A DNA stretch of 64,000 nucleotides from an uncultured Cedecea sp. (GCF_947498825.1 NZ_CANMLV010000007.1:62001-126000), one strand, 5' to 3'. Shown: positions 1 through 9,630, counted from the stretch's first letter. The notes: a model not told the origin generated them from the letters alone. Made by a program: numbers and translations.

Positions 1-143
1 CGGGGAGTTTCAACATGTTTACAGATTAGATCCATTAATCCAAAGAGGGTATTGCTATAGTGATAAGCGAGATCAGGTTTACTCCGTGTTTACATTCTTT
101 GTTTTATATTGGGCTTCCTGATGATTTAAAAAATGGAGAGGTG

Positions 144-266
144 ATGCAGAAAAAAACCTGGTCAGAACGGATATTTATCGCTGTTATTCTCGCAGCAGTT
201 ATGGTGACAGTCAGCATTGTTGCGCTGCTCTGGCTGCGCTTAGCCGCCAATACGTTGGGTATCTGA
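144..266 (+). CDS. Small single-span membrane protein, 40 aa
   Basis: The frame can be opened further upstream, but the ATG at 144 is preceded by a good ribosome binding site (GGAGAG, about 4 bases before it), and the protein from there is a typical small membrane protein. A basic head (MQKKTWSER) is followed by one hydrophobic helix of about 22 residues (roughly 11-33) and a short tail. I do not recognise the family. It is similar in size and shape to small oxidase-associated or stress membrane proteins, but nothing here links it to a partner, since the window begins just upstream. Function unknown. Confidence 0.5.
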   Translation: MQKKTWSERIFIAVILAAVMVTVSIVALLWLRLAANTLGI

Positions 267-306
267 CAGACAATTCATATCTCACTGCATTGGTCATACT
301 TTAAGG

Positions 307-1245
307 CTAAAAAATAGAACGCCCCATTCGCTTGGATAAAATTTCCAACGCAGCAGTTCCTGCTAAAGAGTTGCCAGACGTATCCAGTTCAGGACACCAG
401 ACCGCTATTGAAAACGCATTAGGCACAATAGCAATAATCCCACCACCCACACCAGATTTCCCCGGCAGCCCGACCCGATAAGCGAACTCACCCGCACCAT
501 CGTACATGCCACTGGTCATCATCATGGCGTTAATTTGTCTCGCATGCTCCGCAGGAATAATCTGCTTCCCGTGTAAAGTTTGTCCCTGATTAGCCAGAAA
601 TACAAATGTCTTGGCTAATTCCAGACAACTCATACTGAGGGCGCAGTAATGAAAATAGGTTTGTAGTACGGTAGTGACATCATTATCAAAATTACCAAAT
701 GATTTCATTAACCAGGCAATAGCCGCATTACGTGCTGAATGTTCAAATTCTGAACGTGCGACTTGCACATCATAGATTAAATCCCCGGCCTCCGATAAAT
801 TCCGCACGACCTCCAGCATACGTTGCTTAGGTGCACTCAATCGTGTTTGCAACATGTCACAAATGACCAGTGCGCCAGCATTGATAAACGGATTTCGCGG
901 CTTCCCCTGCTCGATTTCCAGTTGTAACAATGAGTTAAAAGGCTGACCGGAAGGTTCCTTGCCCACTTTTTGCCAGATCTCATGCTCATCGTAACGCTCC
1001 ATAGCCAGCGCCAGACTCAGCACTTTTGATATCGACTGAATGGAAAAACGTTCATTAGCATCACCGGCTGTGAAAAGTTCCCCCTCCACAGAACAGACTG
1101 CTATGCCGAGTTTATCGCCATGGACTGCCGCAAGAGCCGGGATATAGTCCGCAACACGGCCCTTTCCCACTAAGTGGCGAACCTGATTGAGGATATCTTC
1201 CAGTAACTGATTGTCTAATACCGGCACTCTAAACTCCTGAGTCAA
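307..1245 (-). CDS. glsB: Glutaminase
   Basis: Hydrolyses L-glutamine to glutamate and ammonia in the cytoplasm. The 312-residue protein has the length of the family (E. coli GlsB/YneH is 308) and matches it along its length. The beta-lactamase-like fold signature is visible: the SxxK catalytic pair at Ser71/Lys74 in FSIQSISKV, the NPFINAGAL block near 120, the [20 protein letters not shown] block in mid-protein, and the [12 protein letters not shown] substrate loop near 260. The nearby sotB-mar genes favour the glsB (yneH) paralogue over glsA. It stands alone, convergent with the small membrane protein gene to its left. Confidence 0.93.
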   Translation of the reverse strand: MTQEFRVPVLDNQLLEDILNQVRHLVGKGRVADYIPALAAVHGDKLGIAVCSVEGELFTAGDANERFSIQSISKVLSLALAMERYDEHEIWQKVGKEPSGQPFNSLLQLEIEQGKPRNPFINAGALVICDMLQTRLSAPKQRMLEVVRNLSEAGDLIYDVQVARSEFEHSARNAAIAWLMKSFGNFDNDVTTVLQTYFHYCALSMSCLELAKTFVFLANQGQTLHGKQIIPAEHARQINAMMMTSGMYDGAGEFAYRVGLPGKSGVGGGIIAIVPNAFSIAVWCPELDTSGNSLAGTAALEILSKRMGRSIF

Positions 1246-1466
1246 TAAGATAAACTGGCAGATTATAGCAGAGCAGTGGAAATCTTAGCAGCAGATGACA
1301 GGACTGACAGGAGAATGGATGAAGCAACATATAAAGCCTCTCTGTGATACTTATCACAACACCGTAACAAAGCAAAAAATCGGAATTGTTTAAACAAAGG
1401 CTGGAAAGCCGCTATTTCTGTCCCCGGTATACTCATTAACACGCCAACCAGCATAAGTGAATAATA

Positions 1467-1631
1467 ATGAAAACAATAGAAATTGCCTCTGACAGCTACG
1501 TGAAGGTCAGTATTCGGGAAAAAATAGGCTATGGCTTCGGGGATCTTGCCTCCAACTTGTCATTCGGGTTTGTTTCGCTGTTCCTGCTCAGTGGTCAGAA
1601 AATCGACGGGCATATCGGCCTGCTTGCCTGA
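1467..1631 (+). pseudogene. N-terminal fragment of a GPH-family sugar:cation symporter
   Basis: A 54-codon open frame starts with ATG and contains SIREKIGYGFGDLASNL followed by a hydrophobic run ending LFLL. This is the characteristic N-terminus and first membrane segment of glycoside-pentoside-hexuronide (MelB/XylP/YicJ-type) transporters, which are normally about 450 residues. After LFLL the sequence loses resemblance and stops at 1629-1631, immediately before the Tn3-type res site. I read it as a transporter gene cut off by the mobile element. Family membership is from the N-terminal motif only. Confidence 0.6.
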
Positions 1632-1657
1632 CGGTTATTTATTAACAATCCCGCAAT

Positions 1658-2415
<758 letters not shown>

Positions 2416-2447
2416 CTTACCACAACAATTCCAGTATGGGTCATCAG

Positions 2448-2478
2448 TATTTGAAGGAAGTATTTGAAGGAAGTATTT
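2448..2478 (+). repeat. 13-bp tandem repeat, about 2.4 copies
   Basis: The unit TATTTGAAGGAAG occurs at 2448-2460 and 2461-2473 with a partial third copy to 2478. Each unit carries a GAAGGAAG purine run that can act as a ribosome binding site, and the last complete one lies 7 bases before the ATG at 2481. Copy-number change would alter the leader of the acyltransferase gene. Confidence 0.8.
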
Positions 2479-2480
2479 GT

Positions 2481-2933
2481 ATGAAATTTATGGAATGTGC
2501 TGTCCGGGATGTGGTTCACGGGACTAATGTTCGTATTGTCAAACCTGCCAACATTTATGAATGTGAACTCAGGGACAATGTATTTGTCGGCCCCTTCGTT
2601 GAGATACAGAAAGGCTGTGTTATTGGCAGTGGAAGCCGGATACAGTCGCACACGTTTATCTGTGAAAACGTATCACTGGGGGAGAACTGCTTCATTGGTC
2701 ATAACGTGACGTTTGCCAACGATCTGTTTCGGTCTGGTGCGCCGGATCCGTCACCTGATAACTGGATCACCATTTCCCTAGGTGATTCGGTTACTGTGGG
2801 CAGCGGAGCCACCATTCTGTCACCGTATATATGCAGCGGCTCCGTTATTGGTGCGGGTTCAGTTGTGGTGAAGCCGATTGAGATCAAAGGCATTTATGCA
2901 GGAAACCCGGCAAGGCTGATCAGAACATTATGA
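2481..2933 (+). CDS. Left-handed beta-helix (hexapeptide) sugar acyltransferase
   Basis: A 150-residue protein made almost entirely of hexapeptide repeats ([LIV]GxxxX type): NVFVGPFVEIQKGCVIGSGS, VSLGENCFIGHNV, SLGDSVTVGSGATILS, GSVIGAGSVVVKPI and a final GIYAGNPARLI. The layout with IGHNVTFANDLF is that of nucleotide-sugar N-acetyltransferases such as WbbJ/FdtC/QdtC of O-antigen clusters. Catalytic His is probably the one in IGHNV. The frame can be extended to 2376, but that part lies in the IS1 remnant, so the ATG at 2481 after a purine-rich ribosome binding site is the better start. Probably passenger DNA from a polysaccharide locus. Exact substrate unknown. Confidence 0.75.
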   Translation: MKFMECAVRDVVHGTNVRIVKPANIYECELRDNVFVGPFVEIQKGCVIGSGSRIQSHTFICENVSLGENCFIGHNVTFANDLFRSGAPDPSPDNWITISLGDSVTVGSGATILSPYICSGSVIGAGSVVVKPIEIKGIYAGNPARLIRTL

Positions 2934-3040
2934 AAATTAGCGCCATAAACTCAGCGACAGAATTACAAATTATGACTGATTTTCGCTGTCTGCCTCTGGA
3001 TGAAGAGATTATTAAACGTCTGCAGTTTCTGGCATTTTGA
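2930..3040 (+). pseudogene. Truncated ORF overlapping the acyltransferase stop
   Basis: An ATG at 2930 overlaps the acyltransferase stop codon (ATGA), the usual sign of translational coupling in an operon, and opens a frame of only 36 codons, beginning MKISAINSATELQIMTDFRC. I do not recognise it. It is probably the 5' end of the next gene of the source polysaccharide operon, cut off at the right edge of the imported segment, although a genuine short peptide cannot be excluded. Confidence 0.35.
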
Positions 3041-3418
3041 TTTAATCAAACTTCAAAAAAGAACGATAGTTGAATTCAGAGTGAAATCGCACGTTGAAGT
3101 CAAAGCTTTAACCAGACCGCTATAAGTCACGGCGGCGATTTTCACGGCGCACCGAATCATCTTTGCAGTCACGTATACGGCCTGTGTTTATGCTCCTTCA
3201 GGCAATAAAATTAGCATAGCTTTTAACGGCTAAACCTCTGTCACGTCCCCATTTTTATCGTATAACTGTGGTTATGCATCGACTATTTCTTTTTAGTGAC
3301 AGCGTCACATTTTACAACGATAAAAATATGAGATGTAAATCACAAAATCAGTTGAATGGCGGTCAATAGCAGCCTATCATTTCACCACTTCTTACTGACC
3401 AACCTGCCAGAATTTTAT
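3041..3418. other. Intergenic region between the mobile scar and sotB
   Basis: No gene is convincing here. Short open stretches exist on both strands but resemble nothing I know. The right part is AT-rich and probably holds the sotB promoter. It includes a perfect odd palindrome, GTGAC-AGC-GTCAC, at 3296-3308. A closely similar palindrome lies upstream of tyrP. Confidence 0.5.
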
Positions 3419-4627
3419 ATGCCGTCAAATACAGTGTCTCGCAAAACTGCGTGGCTGCGGGTGCTTATGCTCTCCGTCGCCGCCTTTATCTTTAATACCA
3501 CCGAATTTGTTCCTATCGGTTTATTGTCAGATATTGCCCAAAGCTTTGATATGGAAACCGCGCAGGTTGGTATCATGCTGACTATTTACGCTTGGATAGT
3601 GGCGCTGACATCCCTGCCCTTTATGTTATTAACCGGGAAAGTGGAACGCCGCCGTTTATTGATTGCTATTTTTATCGTCTTTATTGCAAGCCATATCCTG
3701 TCGTTCCTGTCATGGAACTTTACTGTGCTTATCATCAGTCGTATTGGCGTGGCTTTTGCTCATGCTATCTTCTGGTCAATCACCGCATCGCTTGCTTTAC
3801 GTATGGCTCCTGCGGGTAAAAAAGCCCAGGCACTAAGTTTGATTGCGACCGGTACTGCACTGGCCATGGTGCTGGGCTTACCGCTTGGCCGCATTGTCGG
3901 ACAGTACTTTAGCTGGCGAACCACTTTCCTGGGTATTGGAATAATTGCAACCCTGACACTGATTTGCCTGGTGCGTCTGCTGCCGCAACTGCCGAGTGAA
4001 CGTTCAGGTTCACTGGCAAGTTTACCGTTGCTGCTCCGCCGCCCAGCTCTGATGAGTCTTTACCTGCTGGTAGCTATTGTCGTCACCGGACATTATACCG
4101 CTTATAGTTATATCGAGCCCTTCGTACAAAATATTGCCGGACTGAGCGCAAATTTTGCCACGCTGTTATTACTGATCCTCGGCGCTGCGGGCATTATTGG
4201 CAGCATCGTCTTCAGTAAACTGGGTAATAAGTATGCCTCACAACTACTCAGTGGTGCGATTGGTCTGTTACTGATTTGTCTGGTGTTACTGCTGCCTGCC
4301 GCAGTGGGTGAAGTGCCGCTGATGGTACTTTGTGTATTCTGGGGAGTCGCAGTGATGACCATAACCCTCACCATGCAGGTGCAAATCCTGTCACTGGCAT
4401 CGGACGCAACAGATGTCTCAATGTCTTTATTCTCCGGTATCTTTAATATCGGCATAGGTGCCGGAGCGCTGTTAGGCAACCAGGTCAGTCTGCATTTCTC
4501 TATGGCAGAAATTGGGTATGTCGGTGCGATACCGGTCCTGGCAGCATTCATTTTGTCCGTGTTAATCTTTCGGATTTGGACGTCCAAGTCAGAAGAGGAG
4601 CAGCCTCAGGCACAGATTCAGGCATAG
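3419..4627 (+). CDS. sotB: Sugar/arabinose efflux transporter SotB (MFS)
   Basis: Inner-membrane major-facilitator exporter of arabinose, IPTG and related sugars. The 402-residue product matches E. coli SotB (YdeA, 396 aa) throughout: [12 protein letters not shown] at the N-terminus, [14 protein letters not shown] in helix 1, [55 protein letters not shown] and [20 protein letters not shown]. Twelve hydrophobic segments are discernible. The frame opens at 3356, but alignment with the family starts at the ATG at 3419, although no strong ribosome site precedes either. It is convergent with marC, as in E. coli. Confidence 0.93.
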   Translation: MPSNTVSRKTAWLRVLMLSVAAFIFNTTEFVPIGLLSDIAQSFDMETAQVGIMLTIYAWIVALTSLPFMLLTGKVERRRLLIAIFIVFIASHILSFLSWNFTVLIISRIGVAFAHAIFWSITASLALRMAPAGKKAQALSLIATGTALAMVLGLPLGRIVGQYFSWRTTFLGIGIIATLTLICLVRLLPQLPSERSGSLASLPLLLRRPALMSLYLLVAIVVTGHYTAYSYIEPFVQNIAGLSANFATLLLLILGAAGIIGSIVFSKLGNKYASQLLSGAIGLLLICLVLLLPAAVGEVPLMVLCVFWGVAVMTITLTMQVQILSLASDATDVSMSLFSGIFNIGIGAGALLGNQVSLHFSMAEIGYVGAIPVLAAFILSVLIFRIWTSKSEEEQPQAQIQA

Positions 4628-4641
4628 TTTAAAAAGAAGCG

Positions 4642-4670
4642 CTGGTCTCCCACTCATGCCGGGAGACCAG
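4642..4670. terminator. Hairpin between convergent sotB and marC
   Basis: Perfect 10-bp stem, CTGGTCTCCC and GGGAGACCAG, with a 9-base loop, placed between the two stop codons. An A-run precedes it (4631-4635), which serves as a U-tract on the minus strand, so it most likely ends marC transcription and may serve both directions. Confidence 0.65.
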
Positions 4671-4684
4671 GCTAACGAGCAGGA

Positions 4685-5344
4685 TCAGGCAGGATAGGTT
4701 TTAACGATTTCAAGAATGCCGTTGATAATAAACTGAACGCCCATACACACCAGCAAGAACCCCATCAGCCGTGAAATTGCATCAATTCCTCCTTTACCCA
4801 CGATGCGCATAATGGAACCCGAACTGCGTAAACTAATCCACAGAATCAAACCAATTATCAGAAAAATAAGCGGCGGTGCGGCATCCAGTACCCAGGCAGG
4901 AAAATCATTGCTCTGTCTGACTGTGGAAGCGGAACTGATTATCATCGCAATCGTACCCGGCCCGGCGGTGCTTGGCATTGCCAGTGGTACAAAGGCAATA
5001 TTGGTATCAGGCTCGTCATTTTGCTCATTCGCAGAAGCACCGGTATGCTGCAATTTAGGCGCCGGGAATAACATTCTGAAACCAATGAATGCAACGATAA
5101 GCCCCCCCGCAACACGGAGTCCGGGAATAGAAATACCAAAGGTATTCATTACTACCTGACCGGCATAGTAAGCAACCATCATAATGGCAAAGACGTTAAT
5201 CGCAGTCATCACAGCAATGCGGTTACGTTGCTGTTTATTCATATTGCCCGCCAGTCCCAGGAACAACGCAATCGTCGTTAATGGGTTAGCCAGGGGTAAT
5301 AAAACAACCAGTCCGAGACCTATTGCCCGAAATAATTCCATCAT
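4685..5344 (-). CDS. marC: MarC family inner-membrane protein
   Basis: A polytopic membrane protein of 219 residues (E. coli MarC is 221) with six hydrophobic segments and the family motifs [13 protein letters not shown] near the N-terminus and [20 protein letters not shown] in the second half. It is divergent from marRA, sharing the control region, exactly as in E. coli. Despite its name, disruption of marC is reported not to change multiple-antibiotic resistance, so its function is unknown. Family assignment is firm. Confidence 0.93.
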   Translation of the reverse strand: MMELFRAIGLGLVVLLPLANPLTTIALFLGLAGNMNKQQRNRIAVMTAINVFAIMMVAYYAGQVVMNTFGISIPGLRVAGGLIVAFIGFRMLFPAPKLQHTGASANEQNDEPDTNIAFVPLAMPSTAGPGTIAMIISSASTVRQSNDFPAWVLDAAPPLIFLIIGLILWISLRSSGSIMRIVGKGGIDAISRLMGFLLVCMGVQFIINGILEIVKTYPA

Positions 5345-5419
5345 TTAATGTCCCTTGTTAGCGAGAGTTTTCAGTTTAACTTAGTGTTTTAACATCAATT
5401 TTAGCACCATTTTTGGTTT

Positions 5420-5437
5420 TTTAGCTATTTGTGGCAT
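5420..5437 (+). promoter_or_regulatory. marbox (MarA/SoxS/Rob site) of marRA
   Basis: TTTAGCTATTTGTGGCAT keeps both MarA contact elements (TTTAGC and GTGGCAT) of the E. coli mar marbox, at the expected place just upstream of the -35 hexamer. It indicates positive autoregulation of marRA by MarA. Confidence 0.75.
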
Positions 5438-5453
5438 CCGGGGCTGCCGCAGA

Positions 5454-5482
5454 TTGACATATAGTTTCATCATGAATAGTAT
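5454..5482 (+). promoter_or_regulatory. marRA promoter (sigma-70)
   Basis: A consensus -35 TTGACA at 5454-5459 and a -10 TAGTAT at 5477-5482 with 17-bp spacing. The transcription start would lie near 5489-5490, just before the MarR operator. Confidence 0.75.
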
Positions 5483-5496
5483 CTGACGTTACTAAC

Positions 5497-5514
5497 TACT
5501 TGCCTGGGCAAACA
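5497..5514 (+). promoter_or_regulatory. marO: MarR operator
   Basis: TACTTGCCTGGGCAAACA matches the E. coli MarR-binding core TACTTGCCTGGGCAA. It sits between the predicted transcription start and the marR start codon, like site II in E. coli. I see no second copy between the -35 and -10, where E. coli has site I. Confidence 0.8.
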
Positions 5515-5516
5515 TT

Positions 5517-5957
5517 TTGAGTCGTGACAGTAACTGTGATTTGTTTAACGAAATTATCCCGCTGGGCCGATTGATCCATATGGTCAATCAGCACGCTGAA
5601 CGTTTGTTAAACGATGCATTATGTACGCTGGATATTACTGCCGCTCAATTTAAAGTGCTGTGCTCTATTCATCATCAAGGCAGCCTTTCCCCGGTAGAGT
5701 TAAAAAAGGCTCTTTCCGTCGATCTTGGCGCATTAACACGTATGCTGGATCGCTTGTCATGCAAAGGCTGGGTGCAACGCGTCCCGAATCCTAAAGACAA
5801 ACGTGGAATACTTATCAGTTTAACGCCTGAAGGTCGTGCTCTTTGTCAGCAATGTCATTGTACAGTGGGATTAAGTATGCATAACGAGCTGACAAAAAAT
5901 CTGCACCAGGATGAAGTCGATACACTCTATAAGTTACTTACCAAGATACTGCCGTAA
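5517..5957 (+). CDS. marR: Multiple antibiotic resistance repressor MarR
   Basis: Winged-helix repressor of the mar operon, released by phenolic ligands such as salicylate and by oxidation. The 146 residues match E. coli MarR (144 aa) closely: [54 protein letters not shown] (recognition helix) and [19 protein letters not shown] (wing). The reading frame requires a TTG start at 5517, as no in-frame ATG or GTG fits the N-terminal alignment. E. coli also uses a non-ATG start (GTG). First gene of marRA, followed after 20 bases by marA. Confidence 0.95.
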   Translation: MSRDSNCDLFNEIIPLGRLIHMVNQHAERLLNDALCTLDITAAQFKVLCSIHHQGSLSPVELKKALSVDLGALTRMLDRLSCKGWVQRVPNPKDKRGILISLTPEGRALCQQCHCTVGLSMHNELTKNLHQDEVDTLYKLLTKILP

Positions 5958-5977
5958 ACCTGCAAAGAGGTAGAATA

Positions 5978-6361
5978 ATGTCCAGACAGAACAACGATAC
6001 CATTACTATTCACAGTATTTTAGACTGGATAGAAAATAATCTACAAGCCCCCCTATCACTGGAGAAAGTTTCACAGCGTTCGGGTTACTCAAAATGGCAC
6101 CTGCAACGGATGTTCAAAAAAGAGACGGGATACTCTCTGGGGCAATATATTCGTAACCGTAAGCTGACGGAAATTGCACTGAAATTGCAAGAAAGCGATG
6201 AACCGATTTTATATTTAGCTGAAAGCTATGGTTTCGAGTCTCAGCAGACTCTGACACGTACCTTTAAAAATTATTTTTCGGTGCCGCCGCATAAATATCG
6301 CGTAGCCAGAATGGCTGAAGATAAGAAATATATTCTACCGATTAACCAGTGCTGTAGTTAG
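5978..6361 (+). CDS. marA: AraC-type activator MarA
   Basis: Single-domain AraC/XylS activator of the mar/sox/rob regulon (efflux, porin control, oxidative stress). At 127 residues it has the length of E. coli MarA and both helix-turn-helix units: [22 protein letters not shown] (about 27-48) and [19 protein letters not shown] (about 77-95), with the Trp42 region conserved. A ribosome site AAAGAGG precedes the ATG. No marB follows. The next gene is convergent, so the operon is just marRA. Confidence 0.95.
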   Translation: MSRQNNDTITIHSILDWIENNLQAPLSLEKVSQRSGYSKWHLQRMFKKETGYSLGQYIRNRKLTEIALKLQESDEPILYLAESYGFESQQTLTRTFKNYFSVPPHKYRVARMAEDKKYILPINQCCS

Positions 6362-6491
6362 TTTTCCCCTTCTGATGAATAAAAAACAGTCGCGATTAAG
6401 CTGGTGACCTGTCCGTAATACATGCTCAGGTCAACCACTTATCAGCAGACAGAGCCCAGGCAACTGAGCCCTGACGAATAAGCGATACGTT

Positions 6492-7664
6492 TTATAATCC
6501 CTTACGGTACTGAATAAAGCCAGACTGCGTCGCCACACGCTCATACAATGCCTGAGCCAGAATGTTGTTTTCATGGGTATGCCAGTACAACCGGCTGCAA
6601 TTATCGGCCATCGCCTGAACACGCACGGCCTCAATCAATGCTCGTGCCACCCCTTTGCCTCTGGCATCCGGTGCAGTAAACAAATCTTCTAAGTAGCAAT
6701 AGTGGGTTGCAGACCAGCTACTACGATGATAGATAAAGTGCGTAAAGCCGAGCATCACGCCTTTTTCATCAAAAGCCGCAATACCCCTTATTGGCTCAGA
6801 AGGATCGCCCAAACGCTCCCACGTCAAGGCACTCACTGATGCGGGTAAATCGGACTCATAAAAGGTCAGATAACCCTGCCACAGTATCGTCCATTGCTGA
6901 AGGTCCTCAGCAGTCAGCGCGCGAAGAGTCAGACTTCGGTGAGATGCAGTCTGCCCCCCCGTATCACGGAGTTTTGCCAGACCGACTTTTTGAATACCTT
7001 GCACGATATTATCGACACTGAGCCAAGCCTCAAACCCTGCTTTTATACGGGGCCATTCGTCGGCAATAATCGAGAACCAAGCAGTATCGCGGGTCCGTTG
7101 TTTATAAATGACCGCATTGCGGAACAGTCCTTCATAACGAAATCCGAGACGTAATGCAGCCCGACGCGAAGGCGCGTTTAAGCTGTCACATTTCCACTCA
7201 TAACGACGAAAGCCCAGCGTTTCGAAGGCATATTTCATCAGTAAGAAATGGGCCTCGGTTGCCTGAACAGTACGCTGTAGCAAAGGTGAAAAGATCACAA
7301 AACCTGCTTCAACCGTGCCATTGTTTGGATCAATGCGCATAAGAGAAAACGTGCCTGTCGCCAGACCGCTGTTATTATCAACCACCGCAAAATGAAAAGG
7401 ATCCTGACTGCTGGCCGCCTGGTGCAAATACTCAATAAAAGCCTCACGTGTACTAAAAGGGCCGATACTCAGATAGGTCCAGCCGCTGTTATCCGGAGCC
7501 TGCTGCCAGGCTTCCCAGAGTGCGCTGCCGTGACGCGCAACATCAAGCGCTTCCAGCCGACAATAACGTCCTTCGAGGGTAACCCGTTGCGGCAAATCGC
7601 ACGGCTGCCAGTTTGGTAGCGGCAAGCCAATAGGTTGTTGGAATTCATTGAGAGCAAGTGACAA
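6492..7664 (-). CDS. Two-domain GNAT protein (RimJ/RimL-like domain plus second GNAT domain)
   Basis: A 390-residue protein containing two acetyltransferase domains. The first (about 25-215) is of the RimJ/RimL type, with PLLQRTVQATEAHFLLMKYAF, FRRYEWKCDSLNAPSRRAALRLGF and a GLFRNAVIYKQRTRDTAWFS tail. The second (about 240-388) is a short GNAT with the acetyl-CoA loop DARGKGVARALIEAVR after EDLF and a terminal NILAQALYERV...GFI signature. The two are normally separate genes. No stop or frameshift separates them here. The start lies 10 bp after the upstream LysR stop, so the two form an operon. Substrates unknown. Confidence 0.8.
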   Translation of the reverse strand: MSLALNEFQQPIGLPLPNWQPCDLPQRVTLEGRYCRLEALDVARHGSALWEAWQQAPDNSGWTYLSIGPFSTREAFIEYLHQAASSQDPFHFAVVDNNSGLATGTFSLMRIDPNNGTVEAGFVIFSPLLQRTVQATEAHFLLMKYAFETLGFRRYEWKCDSLNAPSRRAALRLGFRYEGLFRNAVIYKQRTRDTAWFSIIADEWPRIKAGFEAWLSVDNIVQGIQKVGLAKLRDTGGQTASHRSLTLRALTAEDLQQWTILWQGYLTFYESDLPASVSALTWERLGDPSEPIRGIAAFDEKGVMLGFTHFIYHRSSWSATHYCYLEDLFTAPDARGKGVARALIEAVRVQAMADNCSRLYWHTHENNILAQALYERVATQSGFIQYRKGL

Positions 7665-7674
7665 TGTAACCTCC

Positions 7675-8664
7675 TTATACGCTAAAATCGGTGGACGGTG
7701 ATGAGTTATCTGACCTGGCAGCTACGCCAGCAGAAACGACCGAAGATGTCTTCGGCAGCCATTGCAGATTAGCGGGATAATCAGCGGGAACACAGGTTTT
7801 CAGATGATGATAAAGCTGTAGGTTATTTTTATGCGCAAAGGTGCCTTTTTGACAGACAAAATAGTAGCTCTCACCGGTTGCTATCGTTTCAGGAAACGGC
7901 AAGGCTAACATTCCACTGTGAATGGCATTCAAGCTGAGCAGCAGATCGCCGACCGACACGCCATGTCCGCTAATCGCCGCCAGGTTTCCTTGTTCAAGCG
8001 TATCAAACACAATACCACGGGTCAGATTTAGCCCGGCAAATCTCCCACTCTGTTTGACCCACCGCCGCCAGTCTCTGCCATCAGGTGAAGGATGGATTAA
8101 CTCACAGTCAGATAAGTTCTGCTGAGCCTGACTCACCATGCCCGGAGAACAAACAGGTATCAACCACTCATCAAACAAATGATGGCTTTCCGTGTCGTCA
8201 CCAAACTGCCCGCTACCCAATAAAATGGCGCAGTCATAAGGCTCCCTGGCAAAATCGACACTGTCTGTATCCATCCAGACACTGGTAACCTGCACTTCAG
8301 GTGTTGAGTCAGACTCACGAAAGGTACGCAATGTGTTTAACAGCCAGCTTAAGGTCAATGTTGAGGGAGCTTTTAAGCGTATTTCCTGTTGGTGGCTTCG
8401 GAACGCATCACAGGCGCGTTCCAGCTGAGAAAACCCCTCTTCAAGCTGCGCTGCCAGCCTTCGACCTGCCTGGGTAATTTCAACCTTCGGCCCCATACGC
8501 ATAAATAACTGGCAGTCAAACCACTGTTCCAGCGTACGAATATGCCGGCTAATGGCCCCCGGGGTGACATTAAGTAGCATCGCCGCTTTACTGAAAGAAC
8601 CCATGCGCGCCGCTGATTCGAAGGCTCTCAGCGCATATAACGGAGGAAGCGACATAACAGACAC
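7675..8664 (-). CDS. LysR-family transcriptional regulator (GcvA-like)
   Basis: 329 residues: an N-terminal winged helix-turn-helix with the LPPLYALRAFESAARMGSFS opening typical of the GcvA/AmpR/TrpI branch, SKAAMLLNVTPGAISRHIRTLE as the HTH, and a periplasmic-binding-protein-like effector domain from about 95 on. It is divergent from the LysE-type exporter, with a 103-bp gap, and is cotranscribed with the double GNAT gene. The arrangement suggests it controls both. Target ligand not known. The ATG at 8664 gives the family N-terminus. Confidence 0.85.
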   Translation of the reverse strand: MSVMSLPPLYALRAFESAARMGSFSKAAMLLNVTPGAISRHIRTLEQWFDCQLFMRMGPKVEITQAGRRLAAQLEEGFSQLERACDAFRSHQQEIRLKAPSTLTLSWLLNTLRTFRESDSTPEVQVTSVWMDTDSVDFAREPYDCAILLGSGQFGDDTESHHLFDEWLIPVCSPGMVSQAQQNLSDCELIHPSPDGRDWRRWVKQSGRFAGLNLTRGIVFDTLEQGNLAAISGHGVSVGDLLLSLNAIHSGMLALPFPETIATGESYYFVCQKGTFAHKNNLQLYHHLKTCVPADYPANLQWLPKTSSVVSAGVAARSDNSSPSTDFSV

Positions 8665-8767
8665 CCTTTATTGAGTTTAACTCACATTGAAGCGCAGTTT
8701 TATCCGTTTTTCAACTGACCGGGATGACGTAATAATTTGCCTCTTATTTAATGCAGGAACAGACCGA

Positions 8768-9391
8768 ATGAATATCCCGTTATTAAGCGCCTATATCCTG
8801 GCAGTATTACTGTTAATTATGACTCCCGGTCCTGTAGTCGCCCTGATAACCAGCGTGACCACCCGCGACGGAAGCCGCCGGGCATTTTCAACTCTGGCAG
8901 GTACAAATGCAGCGTCGTTAGTTCTGATGGCGGCCGCCATTTTGATGCTAAGTGGTGTGATGTCGCTCAGCGAACTGAGTCTGGCATTGCTGGGTATTCC
9001 CGGCTGTATCTATATTGGCTATATCGCACGGCAGGGTATTTTGTCCCCGGCCAGTTCGGCGGAACAGCCGTTAACAGTGCAGAGCAAAGGCGTTTGGGGA
9101 GGCTTTATTACCGGATTATCAAACCCTAAAGATATTCTCTTTTTTATGGCTTTTTTCCCGCAGTTTATCCCAGTGACAGCCAGTTTCAGTACCAGTGTTC
9201 TGGTGCTGGCACTGGTCTGGACAGGGCTGGATTTTGCCGTACTCTCTTTTTATATTCTGGCGATTAAACGCTGGGTCAAAATCCAGCACCAGCGAACAAT
9301 CTCGCTGTTATCATCCTGGATACTGCTGGCGATAGCCTGCGCGGGTGGAGCTTATAACGTCTGGACTATTTTTCGAGCACTCGCGCGTTAA
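8768..9391 (+). CDS. LysE/RhtB family amino-acid exporter
   Basis: 207-residue membrane protein with the RhtB family head LLSAYILAVLLLIMTPGPVV (PGP motif in helix 1), a GTNAASLVLMAAAIL second segment, GFITGLSNPKDILFFMAFFPQF (the conserved NPK and FFPQF) and six hydrophobic spans. Such proteins export amino acids such as threonine, homoserine or leucine. The frame opens at 8687 but family similarity begins at the ATG at 8768, which is preceded by AGGAACAG. It is divergent from a LysR gene that probably regulates it, and its stop overlaps the end of ydcY by 4 bp. Confidence 0.85.
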   Translation: MNIPLLSAYILAVLLLIMTPGPVVALITSVTTRDGSRRAFSTLAGTNAASLVLMAAAILMLSGVMSLSELSLALLGIPGCIYIGYIARQGILSPASSAEQPLTVQSKGVWGGFITGLSNPKDILFFMAFFPQFIPVTASFSTSVLVLALVWTGLDFAVLSFYILAIKRWVKIQHQRTISLLSSWILLAIACAGGAYNVWTIFRALAR

Positions 9392-9630
9392 ATGATCTCG
9401 CCATCTTTGGTCAACCGTTCGCGGCGGGCATCCTCATCTTCCTGGGAGCGGTGATGCCCGTGGCCTTTCTGCGCAATGGCAAAGCGGAGTCGTTGCTGTT
9501 GAGTATAGCGATCCTCGCGCGTGAGTTCCCCGTCATTACTAAGAGCAATTAGCAAGGTATTCATTTCAAAAATAATATGACGTGCGAGGGTTTCATCAAC
9601 CTGCTGAATAATATCATCCAGATGTGCCAT
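9388..9630 (-). CDS. ydcY: YdcY family protein (DUF2526)
   Basis: 80-residue charged cytoplasmic protein matching E. coli YdcY along its whole length: MAHLDDIIQQVDETLARHII, MNTLLIALSNDGELTREDRY, TQQQRLRFAIAQKGHGHH and a terminal ERLTKDGEII. Function unknown. A short His-rich stretch (KGHGHH) lies near residue 57. In E. coli it neighbours other ydc genes that also occur in this window. Convergent with and slightly overlapping the exporter gene. Confidence 0.85.
   Translation of the reverse strand: MAHLDDIIQQVDETLARHIIFEMNTLLIALSNDGELTREDRYTQQQRLRFAIAQKGHGHHRSQEDEDARRERLTKDGEII

Noticed and set aside
1263-1454. 63-codon frame upstream of glsB on the minus strand
   Set aside because: No ribosome site, no family resemblance, unusual composition and it overlaps the presumed glsB promoter. 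Treated as chance.
4108-4587. 159-codon frame opposite sotB
   Set aside because: Antisense shadow of a well-matched transporter gene, Ser/Pro/Asn-rich without any domain.
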